The notes: generated by a model not told the origin, from the sequence alone. A stretch of 64,000 nt of DNA from Modestobacter excelsi (GCF_005930495.1 NZ_SJEX01000003.1:1-64000), one strand, 5' to 3'. Numbered from the stretch's first letter, positions 18,022-26,960 are shown. Numbers and translations: made by a program.

Positions 18022-19233
18022 GTGAGCCCGCCGACCGTCGTCCTCGTGGGCACCCTGGACACCAAGGGGGACGAGTACGCGTTCCTGCGCGACCGGCTGC
18101 AGGCGGCCGGCGTCGGCACCCTGCTGGTGGACGTCGGCACCCAGGGCGTCGCGCGCACCCCGGCCGACGTGCCGCGCGAGGAGATGGCCGCCGCGGGCGG
18201 GTTCGACCTCGCCGACCTGACCGACCGGGGGGCGGCCGTGCAGGCCATGTGCGCGGCCGTGCCCGGCGTCGTGCGCCGGCTGTTCGACGAGGGCCGCTGC
18301 TCCGGGGTGCTCGCCGCGGGTGGGTCGGGCAACACCGCGATCGCCACCGCTGCCATGCGGGCCCTGCCCGTGGGTGTGCCGAAGCTGGTGGTCTCCACCA
18401 TGGCCTCCGGTGACACCGCCGCCTACGTCGACGTCAGCGACGTGACCCTGATGCCGGCCGTCACCGACGTGGCAGGCCTGAACTCCGTCTCGGCGCGCAT
18501 CCTCGCCAACGCGGCGGCCGCCATGGCCGGCATGGTCAGCGCGCCGCCGGTCGACCTGGGGGAGTCCCGCCCGGTCGTCGCGGCGACGATGTTCGGTGTC
18601 ACCACACCGGCGGTCACCACTGCGCGGGAGGAGCTGGAGCGCCGCGGTTACGAGGTGCTCGTCTTCCACGCCACCGGCACCGGCGGGCGCAGCATGGAGA
18701 GCCTGGTCGAGTCCGGGTTCGTCACCGGCGTCCTGGACCTGACGACGACGGAGCTCGCCGACGACCTGGTCGGCGGTGTGCTCTCGGCCGGGCCGCACCG
18801 GCTCGAGGCCGCCGGTCGGGTGGGCGTGCCGCAGGTGGTCTCCCTCGGCGCGCTGGACATGGTCAACTTCGGCCCGCGGGAGTCGGTCCCGGCACGCTTC
18901 GCCGACCGCACGCTCTACGTGCACAACCCGAGCATCACGCTGATGCGCACCACGCCGGAGGAGTGCGCCGAGCTCGGCCGCCGGCTGGGCGCGAAGCTCT
19001 CGGCCGCCACCGGACCGGTCGCGCTCTTCGTCCCGCTGCGCGGCATCTCGGCGATCTCCGGGGAAGACGGCCCCTTCGCCGACCCGGACGCCGACGCGGC
19101 GCTGCTCGCCGGGCTGCGCGAGACGCTCGCGCCGTCGGTCGAGGTGCACGAGGTCGACGCGCACGTGAACGACCCTGAGTTCGCCGTCGCCATGGCGGCG
19201 CGGCTCGACGAGTTCCTGGGAGGAGCACGATGA
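18022..19233 (+). CDS. UPF0261 / Tm-1-like ATP-binding domain protein, copy 1
   Basis: This 403-residue protein belongs to UPF0261, the family of the N-terminal half of tomato Tm-1. Landmarks are the opening [16 protein letters not shown], the Gly-rich loop [19 protein letters not shown], and the C-terminal [11 protein letters not shown]. The fold resembles nucleotide-binding enzymes, but to my knowledge no reaction is established. The next gene, overlapping by four bases, encodes a TIM-barrel protein related to the C-terminal half of Tm-1, so the pair reproduces the plant two-domain protein as two polypeptides. Its GTG start has AAGGAG five bases upstream. A second UPF0261 gene lies at 36483. 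The context points to a metabolic role. Confidence 0.85.
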   Translation: MSPPTVVLVGTLDTKGDEYAFLRDRLQAAGVGTLLVDVGTQGVARTPADVPREEMAAAGGFDLADLTDRGAAVQAMCAAVPGVVRRLFDEGRCSGVLAAGGSGNTAIATAAMRALPVGVPKLVVSTMASGDTAAYVDVSDVTLMPAVTDVAGLNSVSARILANAAAAMAGMVSAPPVDLGESRPVVAATMFGVTTPAVTTAREELERRGYEVLVFHATGTGGRSMESLVESGFVTGVLDLTTTELADDLVGGVLSAGPHRLEAAGRVGVPQVVSLGALDMVNFGPRESVPARFADRTLYVHNPSITLMRTTPEECAELGRRLGAKLSAATGPVALFVPLRGISAISGEDGPFADPDADAALLAGLRETLAPSVEVHEVDAHVNDPEFAVAMAARLDEFLGGAR

Positions 19234-20057
19234 ACGGCCTCGATGCGCGGCAGCGGCTGCGGGACACCCGGGCGGCCGGCGGCACCATCGTCGGCGCCGG
19301 AGCGGGCACCGGCCTGTCCGCGAAGTGCGCGGAGGCCGGTGGTGCCGACCTGATCATCATCTACAACTCCGGTCGCTACCGGATGGCCGGCCGCGGGTCG
19401 CTGGCCGGGCTCATGCCCTACGGCGACGCCAACGCCATCGTGCTGGAGATGAGCGCCGAGGTGCTGCCGGTCGTCCGGGACACCCCCGTGCTCGCCGGGG
19501 TCTGCGGCACCGACCCCTTCCGCCTGATGGACCGGTTCCTGCGGCAGATCGAGGACGCCGGCTTCGCCGGGGTGCAGAACTTCCCGACCGTCGGGCTCAT
19601 CGACGGCACCTTCCGGGCCAACCTCGAGGAGACCGGGATGAGCTACGCGCAGGAGGTGGAGATGATCGGCCTGGCCGCCGAGCGGGGCCTGCTCACCGCG
19701 CCCTACGTGTTCGACGTCGCCTCCGCCGAGGCCATGGCCCGGGCCGGTGCCGACGTGCTGGTCCCGCACATGGGGCTCACCACGAAGGGCAGCATCGGCG
19801 CGCAGACCGCCCGCACGCTGGACGACTGCGTCGCGCTGGTGCAGGAGATGCACGACGCAGCGGTGGCGGTCGACCCCGACGTCATCGTGCTGTGCCACGG
19901 CGGGCCGATCGCCGAACCGGAGGACGCCCAGTACGTCCTGGAGCGCACCCGCGGTGTGGTCGGCTTCTTCGGTGCCTCCAGCATGGAGCGCCTCCCGACG
20001 GAGGTGGCGATCACCGAGAACATGCGGCGGTTAAAGGCGGTGCGCACCGCTCCTTGA
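19230..20057 (+). CDS. TIM-barrel protein of the phosphoenolpyruvate hydrolase-like family, partner of UPF0261
   Basis: This 275-residue protein is related to the family annotated as phosphoenolpyruvate hydrolase-like (PF09370), close to the isocitrate lyase/PEP mutase superfamily. Visible motifs are [33 protein letters not shown] and [32 protein letters not shown] near the end may bind a phosphate or metal. It overlaps the UPF0261 stop by four bases (ATGA). In tomato Tm-1 the two domains are fused, which supports a functional complex here. The reaction is unknown; C-C bond cleavage or formation on an oxo-acid would fit the superfamily. Confidence 0.8.
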   Translation: MNGLDARQRLRDTRAAGGTIVGAGAGTGLSAKCAEAGGADLIIIYNSGRYRMAGRGSLAGLMPYGDANAIVLEMSAEVLPVVRDTPVLAGVCGTDPFRLMDRFLRQIEDAGFAGVQNFPTVGLIDGTFRANLEETGMSYAQEVEMIGLAAERGLLTAPYVFDVASAEAMARAGADVLVPHMGLTTKGSIGAQTARTLDDCVALVQEMHDAAVAVDPDVIVLCHGGPIAEPEDAQYVLERTRGVVGFFGASSMERLPTEVAITENMRRLKAVRTAP

Positions 20058-20103
20058 CGGGCGCAGGTCACCGTCGTAGCTTTCTCATCGATCATCGATG
20101 ATT
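20055..20103 (+). promoter_or_regulatory. Promoter and site D (perfect ATCGAT-C-ATCGAT) for the second GntR gene
   Basis: TTGACG (20055-20060), 17 bases and TAGCTT (20078-20083) form a good promoter. The perfect motif ATCGATCATCGAT follows at 20088-20100, starting at about +1, where a bound repressor would block initiation. Reversed, this site shares 17 of 18 bases with site H. Confidence 0.7.
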
Positions 20104-20216
20104 CAGACGGTGGCGCGGCCTCCGGACGTCCGGCGGGCTGACCGCGCGATCACCGGGATCATGGGCGGAGGCGCGCGGCAGGCGCTCCCCTCGACCAGCC
20201 AGAACTGGAGGTGGCC

Positions 20217-20924
20217 ATGTCCGGCCCCGACGCCCTCACCCGCAGCGTGCTCGCCGACCAGGTGAAGGAGCGACTGCTGGAGGCGATCCTGGACGGGTCG
20301 TACCCGCCCGACTCCCGCATCGTCGAGACGGCGGTCGCCAAGGAGCTCGGCACCAGCCAGGCGCCGGTCCGCGAGGCCCTGCGGGGGCTCGAGGCGCTCG
20401 GCATCGTCGAGATCACCCCGTTCCGCGGGGCCCGGGTCCGCCGCCTGGACGTCGCCGAGCTGCTCGAGGCCTACGTCGTCCGCTCGGCGATCGAGGTGCT
20501 CGGTGCCCGGCTGGCGGTGGCCCGGCTGACCGACGACGACGTGGCGGCGCTGGCACGGATCGGCGAGGACATGCGCCGCGTCGCCGACGCCGCCGACGGC
20601 CGGGCCCTGGCCATCGTGGACGCCAGCTTCCACGAGAAGATCATGCAGCTGTCGGGCAACAGCACGCTGCTGCGCGTCTGGCGCTCGCTGGAGCCGATGT
20701 CACGCACCTACATCACGCTGGTCGGCCCGAACTCCGACCCGCAGTGGACCTGCGGCCTGCACGACCCGATCCTCGAGGGCATCCACCGCCGGGACGCCGA
20801 CGCGGTCGTGGCGGCCATCGAGCACCACTTCGACGAGGTGCGCGAGCGGCTGGCCGGCTCGCTGGCCGGGGTCGCCGAACAGCAGGACTCCGCAGCGCAG
20901 CAGCCGGCCACCGGGACGTCCTGA
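20217..20924 (+). CDS. GntR-family regulator, FCD subfamily, copy 2
   Basis: This 235-residue protein has a winged-helix domain with TSQAPVREALRGLEAL in the recognition region and TPFRGARVRRL in the wing, then an FCD domain with DASFHEKI and a late HDPILEGI histidine, matching the metal/ligand site of the subfamily. I chose the ATG at 20217, with GGAGG at 20207-20211. It is closely similar in plan to copies 1 and 3. It is followed at 66 bases by the MmsA-like dehydrogenase, and site D lies at its own transcription start, so it is probably autoregulated and may control the neighbouring operons. Confidence 0.88.
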   Translation: MSGPDALTRSVLADQVKERLLEAILDGSYPPDSRIVETAVAKELGTSQAPVREALRGLEALGIVEITPFRGARVRRLDVAELLEAYVVRSAIEVLGARLAVARLTDDDVAALARIGEDMRRVADAADGRALAIVDASFHEKIMQLSGNSTLLRVWRSLEPMSRTYITLVGPNSDPQWTCGLHDPILEGIHRRDADAVVAAIEHHFDEVRERLAGSLAGVAEQQDSAAQQPATGTS

Positions 20925-20989
20925 CCCGCACCGCTCCAGCACCTGGGCAGATCCCTGCCCGGCCCACCCCCGATGACGAGGGAGACCAC

Positions 20990-22480
20990 GTGAGGACCAT
21001 CCAGCACTGGATCGACGGCGCGGAGACGAGGGGGGACTCGACCCGCGTGGCCGCCGTGTTCGACCCCGCGACCGGCGAGCAGCAGGCCGAGGTCCTCCTC
21101 GCCGAGCAGGCCGACGTGGACCGGGTGGTGGCCGCTGCGGCGGCTGCGTTCGAGGACTGGTCGCAGTCCTCGTTGTCCCGGCGGACCGGGATCCTCTTCG
21201 CGTTCCGCGAGATCCTGCACCGCCGCAAGGACGAGGTCGCCGCGGCCATCACCGACGAGCACGGCAAGGTGCTCTCCGATGCGGCCGGCGAGGTCCAGCG
21301 CGGCCTCGAGGTCGTCGAGTTCGCCTGCGGCATCCCGCAGCTGCTCAAGGGCGAGTACTCCGACCAGGTGTCCACCGGGGTGGACAGCTACAGCTTCCGC
21401 CAGCCGCTGGGCGTGGTCGCCGGCATCACGCCGTTCAACTTCCCGGCGATGGTGCCGATGTGGATGTTCCCGGTGGCGATCGCCTGCGGGAACACCTTCG
21501 TGCTCAAGCCCAGCGAGCGGGACCCCTCGGCCGCGGTGCTCCTGGCGGAGATGTGGGCCGAGGCCGGTCTGCCGCCGGGCGTCTTCAACGTCCTGCACGG
21601 TGACAAGGTGGCCGTCGACGGACTGCTGGACCACCCCGACGTCGCCGCCGTGTCCTTCGTCGGGTCCACGCCGATCGCTCAGTACGTGCACGAGCGCGGC
21701 ACCCGCAGCGGCAAGCGCGTGCAGGCGCTCGGCGGGGCGAAGAACCACGCCATCGTGCTGCCCGACGCCGACCTCGAGTTCGCCGCCGACCACCTGGCCG
21801 CCGCGGCGTACGGCTCGGCGGGGGAGCGGTGCATGGCCATCTCGGCGACCATCGCGGTCGGCTCGGTCGGCGACGAGCTCATCGACGTCCTCGACCGGCG
21901 CAGCCGCGCGGTGCGCGTCGGGCCGGGCCGGGAGCCCGGCAGCGACATGGGACCGATCGTCACGCAGGCCTCCCGGGACCGGATCGTCTCGCTGATCACC
22001 TCGGGGGAGGAGAGCGGGGCGAAGGTCGTCGTCGACGGCCGGGACCTCGTCGTCCCCGGGCACGAGAACGGCTTCTTCGTCGGCCCGACCCTCGTCGACC
22101 AGGTGAGCCCGGAGATGGAGGTCTACCGCGAGGAGGTCTTCGGGCCGGTGCTGTCGGTGCTGCGCGCCGGCACCGTCGACGAGGCCATCGACCTGATCAA
22201 CGCCAACCCGTACGGCAACGGGACGGCGATCTTCACCTCGCACGGCGGGGCGGCCCGGAAGTTCGCCCGCGGCGTGGAGGTCGGGATGATCGGCATCAAC
22301 GTCCCGGTGCCCGTGCCGATGGCCTACCACTCCTTCGGCGGCTGGAAGAACTCGCTCTTCGGCGAGCACCACGTGCACGGCCCCGACGGCGTGCGGTTCT
22401 ACACCCGGGCCAAGGTGGTCACCCAGCGCTGGCCCGAGCTCGAGCGGGACGCCTCCTTCGACATGCCCACCGCGCGCTAG
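20990..22480 (+). CDS. Methylmalonate-semialdehyde dehydrogenase-like (MmsA family) CoA-acylating aldehyde dehydrogenase
   Basis: This 496-residue aldehyde dehydrogenase resembles MmsA, which turns malonate or methylmalonate semialdehyde plus CoA and NAD+ into acetyl- or propionyl-CoA with loss of CO2. Features are TPFNFPAMVPMWMFP, KPSERDPSA, ALGGAKNHAIVLPDAD and GERCMA with the catalytic cysteine at residue 281. The aromatic residues in these segments are MmsA-like and differ from the succinate-semialdehyde type encoded at 8278. The GTG at 20990 has GAGGGAG five bases upstream. It probably feeds the final semialdehyde of the pathway into central metabolism. A strong hairpin (22508-22549) follows. 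Confidence 0.85.
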   Translation: MRTIQHWIDGAETRGDSTRVAAVFDPATGEQQAEVLLAEQADVDRVVAAAAAAFEDWSQSSLSRRTGILFAFREILHRRKDEVAAAITDEHGKVLSDAAGEVQRGLEVVEFACGIPQLLKGEYSDQVSTGVDSYSFRQPLGVVAGITPFNFPAMVPMWMFPVAIACGNTFVLKPSERDPSAAVLLAEMWAEAGLPPGVFNVLHGDKVAVDGLLDHPDVAAVSFVGSTPIAQYVHERGTRSGKRVQALGGAKNHAIVLPDADLEFAADHLAAAAYGSAGERCMAISATIAVGSVGDELIDVLDRRSRAVRVGPGREPGSDMGPIVTQASRDRIVSLITSGEESGAKVVVDGRDLVVPGHENGFFVGPTLVDQVSPEMEVYREEVFGPVLSVLRAGTVDEAIDLINANPYGNGTAIFTSHGGAARKFARGVEVGMIGINVPVPVPMAYHSFGGWKNSLFGEHHVHGPDGVRFYTRAKVVTQRWPELERDASFDMPTAR

Positions 22481-22507
22481 AGCCGCGTCGCCCAGCGCCA
22501 CCTCGGC

Positions 22508-22549
22508 CGCCGACCGGCGGCGGGCCGTCCGGCCCGTCGCCGGTCGGCG
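22508..22549 (+). terminator. Hairpin terminator after the MmsA-like gene
   Basis: CGCCGACCGGCG at 22508-22519 pairs perfectly with CGCCGGTCGGCG at 22538-22549, with a further inner GGGCCG/CGGCCC stem at 22522-22535. No U tract follows, as is usual in high-GC actinomycetes. It separates the MmsA gene from the binding-protein promoter. Confidence 0.6.
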
Positions 22550-22636
22550 CGTGCCCGCAGAACAGCAGGTCAGCCGCGTACCGGCGACGCCGGCCGGCCG
22601 TTGGAGACGTTTCGGCAACGGGCCGGGGCCGACCCC

Positions 22637-22693
22637 TTGACGGCGCCAAAATGTGATCTCTACCATCCGGTTCATCGTCAATCGATTATCGGT
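22637..22693 (+). promoter_or_regulatory. Promoter and site E for the Liv-type binding-protein gene
   Basis: TTGACG (22637-22642), 18 bases and TACCAT (22661-22666) form a promoter. ATCGATTATCGGT follows at 22681-22693, just downstream of the predicted start. It is identical over 13 bases to site C (reversed) before LivH, so the importer's membrane operon and its separate binding-protein gene appear to share control. Confidence 0.7.
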
Positions 22694-22745
22694 TGATCAG
22701 CCCGGGAGCGGTCCGCCGTTCCCCAGCCAGGGAGCAGGAGAGTCA

Positions 22746-24131
22746 ATGAGGACACCCAGGAGCCGGCTGAGTGGTGCGGGGAGGCTCGCGGCCGTCACGA
22801 CCGTTGTGATGCTCGGCCTCGTCGCGTGCGGCGGTGGCAGCGGCGGTGGGGACGACGCGGCGAGCACGGGGTCGGAGTCCGCAGCCGCACCGGCGGACGC
22901 TCCCGAGGGAGCCATCAAGATCGGTGTGCTGACGACCTGCGGTGGTCCGTTCGCCACGTTCGAGGGCCAGTCGCTGTCCGGCGCCAAGTACGCGCTGATC
23001 GACCAGGCCGGGGGCAAGGCCGACGGCGCCGAGCCGCAGGACCAGGTGACCGGCGCGACCGTGGCCGGCACGCCGGTCGCGGTCAGCTACGGCTGCTCGG
23101 ACGCGACGCCGGACAAGGCGGTCGCCGAGGCCCGCCGCCTGGTCGAGAACGTGGGCGTGCAGATCCTGCTCGGCCCGCTCTCCGGCGACGAGGGCGTCGC
23201 CGTCGCGGAGTACGCCAAGAGCCAGCCCGACGTCACCTTCGTCAACGGCACGTCCGGCGCGCAGTCCACGACCCTGTCGGTCAAGGCCCCGAACTTCTTC
23301 CGCTTCGGCGGCGACGGCGCGCAGTGGATGGCCGGCCTGGGCACCTACGCCTACAAGGAGAAGGGCTGGCGCAAGGTCGCCATCCTCGGCGAGGACTACT
23401 CCTACCCCTACACGCAGGCCGCCGGCTTCGTCAGCGAGTTCACCGCGCTCGGCGGTGAGGTCACCGCCCGCAGCTGGGTGCCGTTGACCCAGACCGACTG
23501 GTCGTCCCCGGTGGCGCAGCTGCCGCGCGACGTCGACGGCGTGCTGCTGCTGACCGGTGGCACCAACACCGTGGCGGCGGAGAAGGCGTTCATCCAGGTC
23601 GGCAAGGACCCGGGCGACTTCCTGCTCGGTGGCTCGTCGGTCATGGACCCGACCTCCTTCACCGTCGGTGACCAGCTCGACGGCCTGGTCGGCGGCTCGC
23701 CGGTGCCGCTGGGCAGCGACGAGCAGGCGTGGCAGGCCTACGTCGACGGGTTCAGCAAGGAGTTCCCCGACGTCGACCCGCAGAGCCTCTTCACGGCGCT
23801 GTACTTCAACGGCATGCAGGTGGTCCTGGACGCCCTCGACCAGGTCGGGGGCAAGCTCGACGACCCGGCCGCGTTCCAGCAGGCGCTGGCAGCGGAGGCG
23901 CCGACGTTCCCCAGCGGCGCGGTCACCCTGGACGAGAACCGCAACTCGGTCCAGCCCAACTACGTCGTGCAGATCGTCGACAACGGCGGGGAACTCGGCT
24001 TCAAGCTGATCTCGACCGTCGAGGACGTCGACCAGACCTTCGGCGGTCTGTTCGGGCCCTCGTCGCCGGACCCGAGCCGCGACGAGCCCGCGAAGGCCAC
24101 CGGCAACCCGCCGCCGTGGTCGAACGACTGA
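22746..24131 (+). CDS. Liv-type ABC transporter substrate-binding lipoprotein
   Basis: This 461-residue protein is the extracellular binding component for the importer encoded at 17931-14393. It has a lipoprotein signal with the lipobox LVAC followed by a Gly/Ser/Asp-rich linker, then a two-lobe periplasmic-binding fold of the Leu/Ile/Val type: IKIGVLTTCGGPFATFEG at the start, a C-terminal hinge and a long second lobe. The linked permeases and ATPases, and the identical operator before both, tie them together. Ligand specificity cannot be read directly; related proteins bind amino acids, amides or aromatic acids. The ATG at 22746 follows a GGAG/AGGAG-rich leader. Confidence 0.88.
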   Translation: MRTPRSRLSGAGRLAAVTTVVMLGLVACGGGSGGGDDAASTGSESAAAPADAPEGAIKIGVLTTCGGPFATFEGQSLSGAKYALIDQAGGKADGAEPQDQVTGATVAGTPVAVSYGCSDATPDKAVAEARRLVENVGVQILLGPLSGDEGVAVAEYAKSQPDVTFVNGTSGAQSTTLSVKAPNFFRFGGDGAQWMAGLGTYAYKEKGWRKVAILGEDYSYPYTQAAGFVSEFTALGGEVTARSWVPLTQTDWSSPVAQLPRDVDGVLLLTGGTNTVAAEKAFIQVGKDPGDFLLGGSSVMDPTSFTVGDQLDGLVGGSPVPLGSDEQAWQAYVDGFSKEFPDVDPQSLFTALYFNGMQVVLDALDQVGGKLDDPAAFQQALAAEAPTFPSGAVTLDENRNSVQPNYVVQIVDNGGELGFKLISTVEDVDQTFGGLFGPSSPDPSRDEPAKATGNPPPWSND

Positions 24132-24146
24132 CCGGCTGACCCAGAC

Positions 24147-24185
24147 CCCGTCGGCACGGTGCGCGCCGCGCACCGTGCCGACGGG
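24147..24185 (+). terminator. Perfect 19-bp inverted repeat between the binding-protein and transaldolase genes
   Basis: The 19 bases at 24147-24165 are exactly the reverse complement of 24167-24185, with one base between. It can form a very stable RNA hairpin right after the lipoprotein gene. It may end transcription partly, or protect the upstream message so the binding protein is made in excess over the next gene. Confidence 0.65.
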
Positions 24186-24220
24186 CACGTGCACCCCCGC
24201 ACGTGACACGAGGAGGAACG

Positions 24221-25339
24221 ATGACCGAGCTGGCTGACCTGCACGCGACGACGAGCGGGCACGGGGGTGTCGTCCCGCCCCTCCTGCGGATGGCGCAGGA
24301 GACCCCGACCCGGCTGTGGAACGACTCGGCCACCCCCGCCGAGCTCTCCGCCGCCATCGGCTGGGGGGCGGTGGGCGCCACCTGCAACCCGGTCATCGCC
24401 CTCGCGGCCCTGCGCAGCGACCTGCCCCGCTGGCAGCAGCGCATCCGGGCCCACGCCGCCGCGCACCCCACCGCGACGGAGTCCGACATCGGCTGGGCGA
24501 TGGTGCAGGAGCTCTCGGTCGAGGCGGCCGCGCTGCTGGCCGACGCCTTCGCCGAGCACCGCGGCCGCAACGGCCGGCTGTCGGTCCAGACCGACCCGCG
24601 GCTCCACCGCGATGCCGACGCGCTCGTCGCCCAGGCGGTCGCCTTCGACGCGCTCGCCCCCAACGTGATCGTGAAGATCCCGGCCACCGAGATCGGCATC
24701 CGGGCGATGGAGGAGGCCACCTACCGCGGCGTCAGCATCAACGCGACCGTCTCCTTCACCGTGCCGCAGGCCGTCGCCGTCGCCGAGGCGATCGAGCGCG
24801 GGCTGCAGCGGCGCGAGGCCGACGGGCACGACGTCAGCTCGATGGGACCGGTCTGCACGATCATGGTCGGGCGGCTGGACGACTGGCTGAAGGCGGTCGC
24901 CAAGCGCGACGTCGTCACCGTCGACCCGGGCGTGCTGGAGTGGGCCGGCGTCGCGGTCTTCAAGCGGGCCTACCAGGTGTTCGGCGAACGGGGGTTCCGC
25001 ACCCGGTTGCTGTCGGCCGCCTTCCGCAACCACATGCACTGGAGCCAGCTCGTCGGTGGTGACGTCGTCATCTCCCCGCCGTTCGAGTGGCAGGTCCGGC
25101 TGAACGCGAGCGGGATCGAGCCGGTCGCGCGGATCGACGAGCCGGTCGCCGCCGCCGTCCTCGAGACCCTGTACACCCGGTTCCCCGAGTTCCGGCGGGC
25201 CTACGACACCGACGGCATGACGCCGGCCGAGTTCCAGGACTTCGGCGCCACCCGCAAGACGCTGCGCCAGTTCCTGGCTGCGGACGCCGAGCTGGAGGCC
25301 CTGGTCCGCGACGTGCTGCTGCCCGACCCGGAGAAGTAG
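24221..25339 (+). CDS. Transaldolase-family protein
   Basis: This 372-residue protein has the transaldolase/fructose-6-phosphate aldolase barrel. NVIVKIPAT carries the Schiff-base lysine, residue 152; SINATVSFTVPQAVAV and GAVGATCNPVIALAAL are also typical. In transaldolases this lysine forms the enzyme-dihydroxyacetone intermediate. The sequence departs from pentose-phosphate Tal enzymes, and its place after a catabolic binding-protein gene suggests a specialised aldolase rather than a housekeeping enzyme. A strong AGGAGG site lies before the ATG at 24221. A 19-bp hairpin precedes it, so its level is probably lower than that of the binding protein. Confidence 0.8.
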   Translation: MTELADLHATTSGHGGVVPPLLRMAQETPTRLWNDSATPAELSAAIGWGAVGATCNPVIALAALRSDLPRWQQRIRAHAAAHPTATESDIGWAMVQELSVEAAALLADAFAEHRGRNGRLSVQTDPRLHRDADALVAQAVAFDALAPNVIVKIPATEIGIRAMEEATYRGVSINATVSFTVPQAVAVAEAIERGLQRREADGHDVSSMGPVCTIMVGRLDDWLKAVAKRDVVTVDPGVLEWAGVAVFKRAYQVFGERGFRTRLLSAAFRNHMHWSQLVGGDVVISPPFEWQVRLNASGIEPVARIDEPVAAAVLETLYTRFPEFRRAYDTDGMTPAEFQDFGATRKTLRQFLAADAELEALVRDVLLPDPEK

Positions 25340-25355
25340 CGGTCCAGCCCCCGCA

Positions 25356-25384
25356 GGGCCCGCCGCCAGCATGCCGGCGGGCCC
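25356..25384 (+). terminator. Hairpin terminator after the transaldolase-family gene
   Basis: GGGCCCGCCG at 25356-25365 pairs with CGGCGGGCCC at 25375-25384 around a 9-base loop, 16 bases past the stop. It marks the right edge of catabolic block one. Confidence 0.65.
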
Positions 25385-25393
25385 GTCGGGTGC

Positions 25394-25536
25394 CGGGTCG
25401 AGCACCCGTTCGCCGTCGGGACCTACGTGTCCGACCACGTGCACACGCGCGGAGACGAGTACTCGGTCGTCACCGAGGGCGAGGTCGGTTCCCGCTCAGG
25501 GGACAGGGAGGTGGTGCTCGGCCCGGGTGGCTATTC
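25394..25536 (+). pseudogene. Cupin-domain gene remnant
   Basis: About 48 codons read as the middle of a cupin barrel: HVHTRGDEYSVVTEGEVG carries the metal-binding His-x-His and Glu pattern, and DREVVLGPGG continues it. There is no start codon and the match breaks off at about 25535, where the sequence becomes the 3' end of the opposing DUF1579 gene. It is a fragment left by deletion, with no expected function. Confidence 0.65.
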
Positions 25537-26046
25537 CGTGACGTCGCCGATCTCTCCGCCAGCGGCGAGACCGAGCTCGCCAGGTTCGTCGCGCTCGTAG
25601 GTGAGCTGCAGGTCGTCCTCCCAGGGGCCGCCGTTCCGCGACATGGTGCCCCTGGCGTCGAGCCGGCTGCCATCGCCGGCGACGGTGAGGACCATGCGCT
25701 GAGCGAACCCGGCCTCGTCGCGGTGCCACGACACCTCGCCGTCGCCCACCTCGACGGTGTACCGGCGGGAGACGTCCCGCTCGTCGAAGTAGATCATCGT
25801 GAAGGTGCCGGCTGCGTCGTCCGAGCCGATCACCGCCACGCCGCTGGGGATCCCCGGCCCATCGATCTCGGAGCGCATCAGCACGAAGGCGCCGCCCTCG
25901 TGCCAGGCGAACGACGTACGGCCGTGGAAGGTCGTCCCTGGCACCAGCGGGTGCGTCCCGGTCGTGCGCCAGTCGCCCAGCAACGGCGCCAGCGGTTCCA
26001 GTGCGGGGTTGGGTCGCTGCGCCTCACTGCCGATCGGTGTCGTCAT
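25531..26046 (-). CDS. DUF1579-like small beta-barrel protein
   Basis: This 171-residue protein opens with LAPLLGDWRTTGTHPLVPG and continues with alternating strands (TSFAWHEGGAFVLMRSEID, FTMIYFDERDVSRRY, GEVSWHRD), a pattern seen in DUF1579 and related lipocalin-like barrels. Members are often described only as hypothetical. It has no signal peptide, so it is probably cytoplasmic. Its 3' end overlaps a cupin remnant on the other strand, and it stands alone. Function is unknown. Confidence 0.65.
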   Translation of the reverse strand: MTTPIGSEAQRPNPALEPLAPLLGDWRTTGTHPLVPGTTFHGRTSFAWHEGGAFVLMRSEIDGPGIPSGVAVIGSDDAAGTFTMIYFDERDVSRRYTVEVGDGEVSWHRDEAGFAQRMVLTVAGDGSRLDARGTMSRNGGPWEDDLQLTYERDEPGELGLAAGGEIGDVTE

Positions 26047-26210
26047 CCGCAGGATGGTCCCAGTCCGCGTACGTCATGCCCCCGCTGCGAGGCCGCCCCT
26101 CACCGCGACGGCATGGCCCCTCGGCCATTGCCGGCAGGGGGCGCGCTCGACAGCCGCCCGCTCCCTGTCACTCGCGCTGACCGTCGGCGGGCGATGGGAG
26201 GGTGACGGCT

Positions 26211-26960
26211 GTGACGGACCACCTGCGCACCGACCTGAGCAACAGCCGCTTCGAGGAGGTCGACTTCAGCGGGTCGCGCTTCCGGAACGTCTACTTCCAG
26301 GACACCGTGATCCGGGGCGCCTGGCTCCAGCGGGTCGAGATCGACGGCCACCTCGACGGTGTGACGGTCAACGGGGTCGACGTCGGCCCGCTGATCGAGG
26401 CGGAGCTCGACCGCCGCGACCCCGACCGCACGCTGCTGAGGCCCACCGATGCCGAGGGATTCCGGCGGGCATGGGAGGTCGTCGTGCGCCGGTGGGACGC
26501 CGCCGTCCAGCGCGCCCGGGCCCTGCCCGAGGACCTGTTGCACGAGCGGGTCGACGACGAGTGGTCCTTCATCGAGACCCTGCGGCACCTCGTCCTCGCC
26601 ACCGACGCCTGGGTCCTGCGGGCCGTCCTGGGCGACCCGGCGCCCTACCACCCGCTCGGTCTGGTGCACACCGAGATGCCCGCCGACACCCCGGCAGTGC
26701 CTCGTGACACGGGAGCGAGACCCTCCCTCGACGAGATCCTCGCCGTGCGCACCCAGCGGATGGCGACAGTGGCGCGAGTGCTCCACGAGCTGACCGACGA
26801 GCAGCTCGACGAGATGACCCAGCCGGTGCTCGAGCCGGGGTACCCCACGTCCGAGTCGTTCCCGGTACGCCGCTGCCTCAGCACGGTGGTCAAGGAGGAG
26901 TGGCTGCATCGCGAGTACGCCGAGCGCGACCTCGCCCACCTCGAGCGGCAGTCGGCGTGA
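26211..26960 (+). CDS. Pentapeptide-like N-terminus plus DinB-family domain protein
   Basis: This protein of about 249 residues starts with a short pentapeptide-repeat-like stretch (LSNSRFEEVDFSGSRFRNVYF). A helical DinB/YfiT-like domain follows, with HLVLATDAWVLRAVLG and a C-terminal HREYAERDL that would supply the metal-binding histidines of that fold. DinB-like proteins often act as thiol-dependent enzymes, but no function can be assigned here. I prefer the GTG at 26211, with GGGAGG at 26196-26201, over the GTG at 26202, which would leave no spacing. Confidence 0.75.
   Translation: MTDHLRTDLSNSRFEEVDFSGSRFRNVYFQDTVIRGAWLQRVEIDGHLDGVTVNGVDVGPLIEAELDRRDPDRTLLRPTDAEGFRRAWEVVVRRWDAAVQRARALPEDLLHERVDDEWSFIETLRHLVLATDAWVLRAVLGDPAPYHPLGLVHTEMPADTPAVPRDTGARPSLDEILAVRTQRMATVARVLHELTDEQLDEMTQPVLEPGYPTSESFPVRRCLSTVVKEEWLHREYAERDLAHLERQSA

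Noticed and set aside
18022-20057. Tm-1-like pair as an antiviral defence system, by analogy with tomato Tm-1
   Set aside because: No nuclease, toxin, integrase or other defence gene is near, and the pair shares operators with importer and catabolic genes, so metabolism is more likely.
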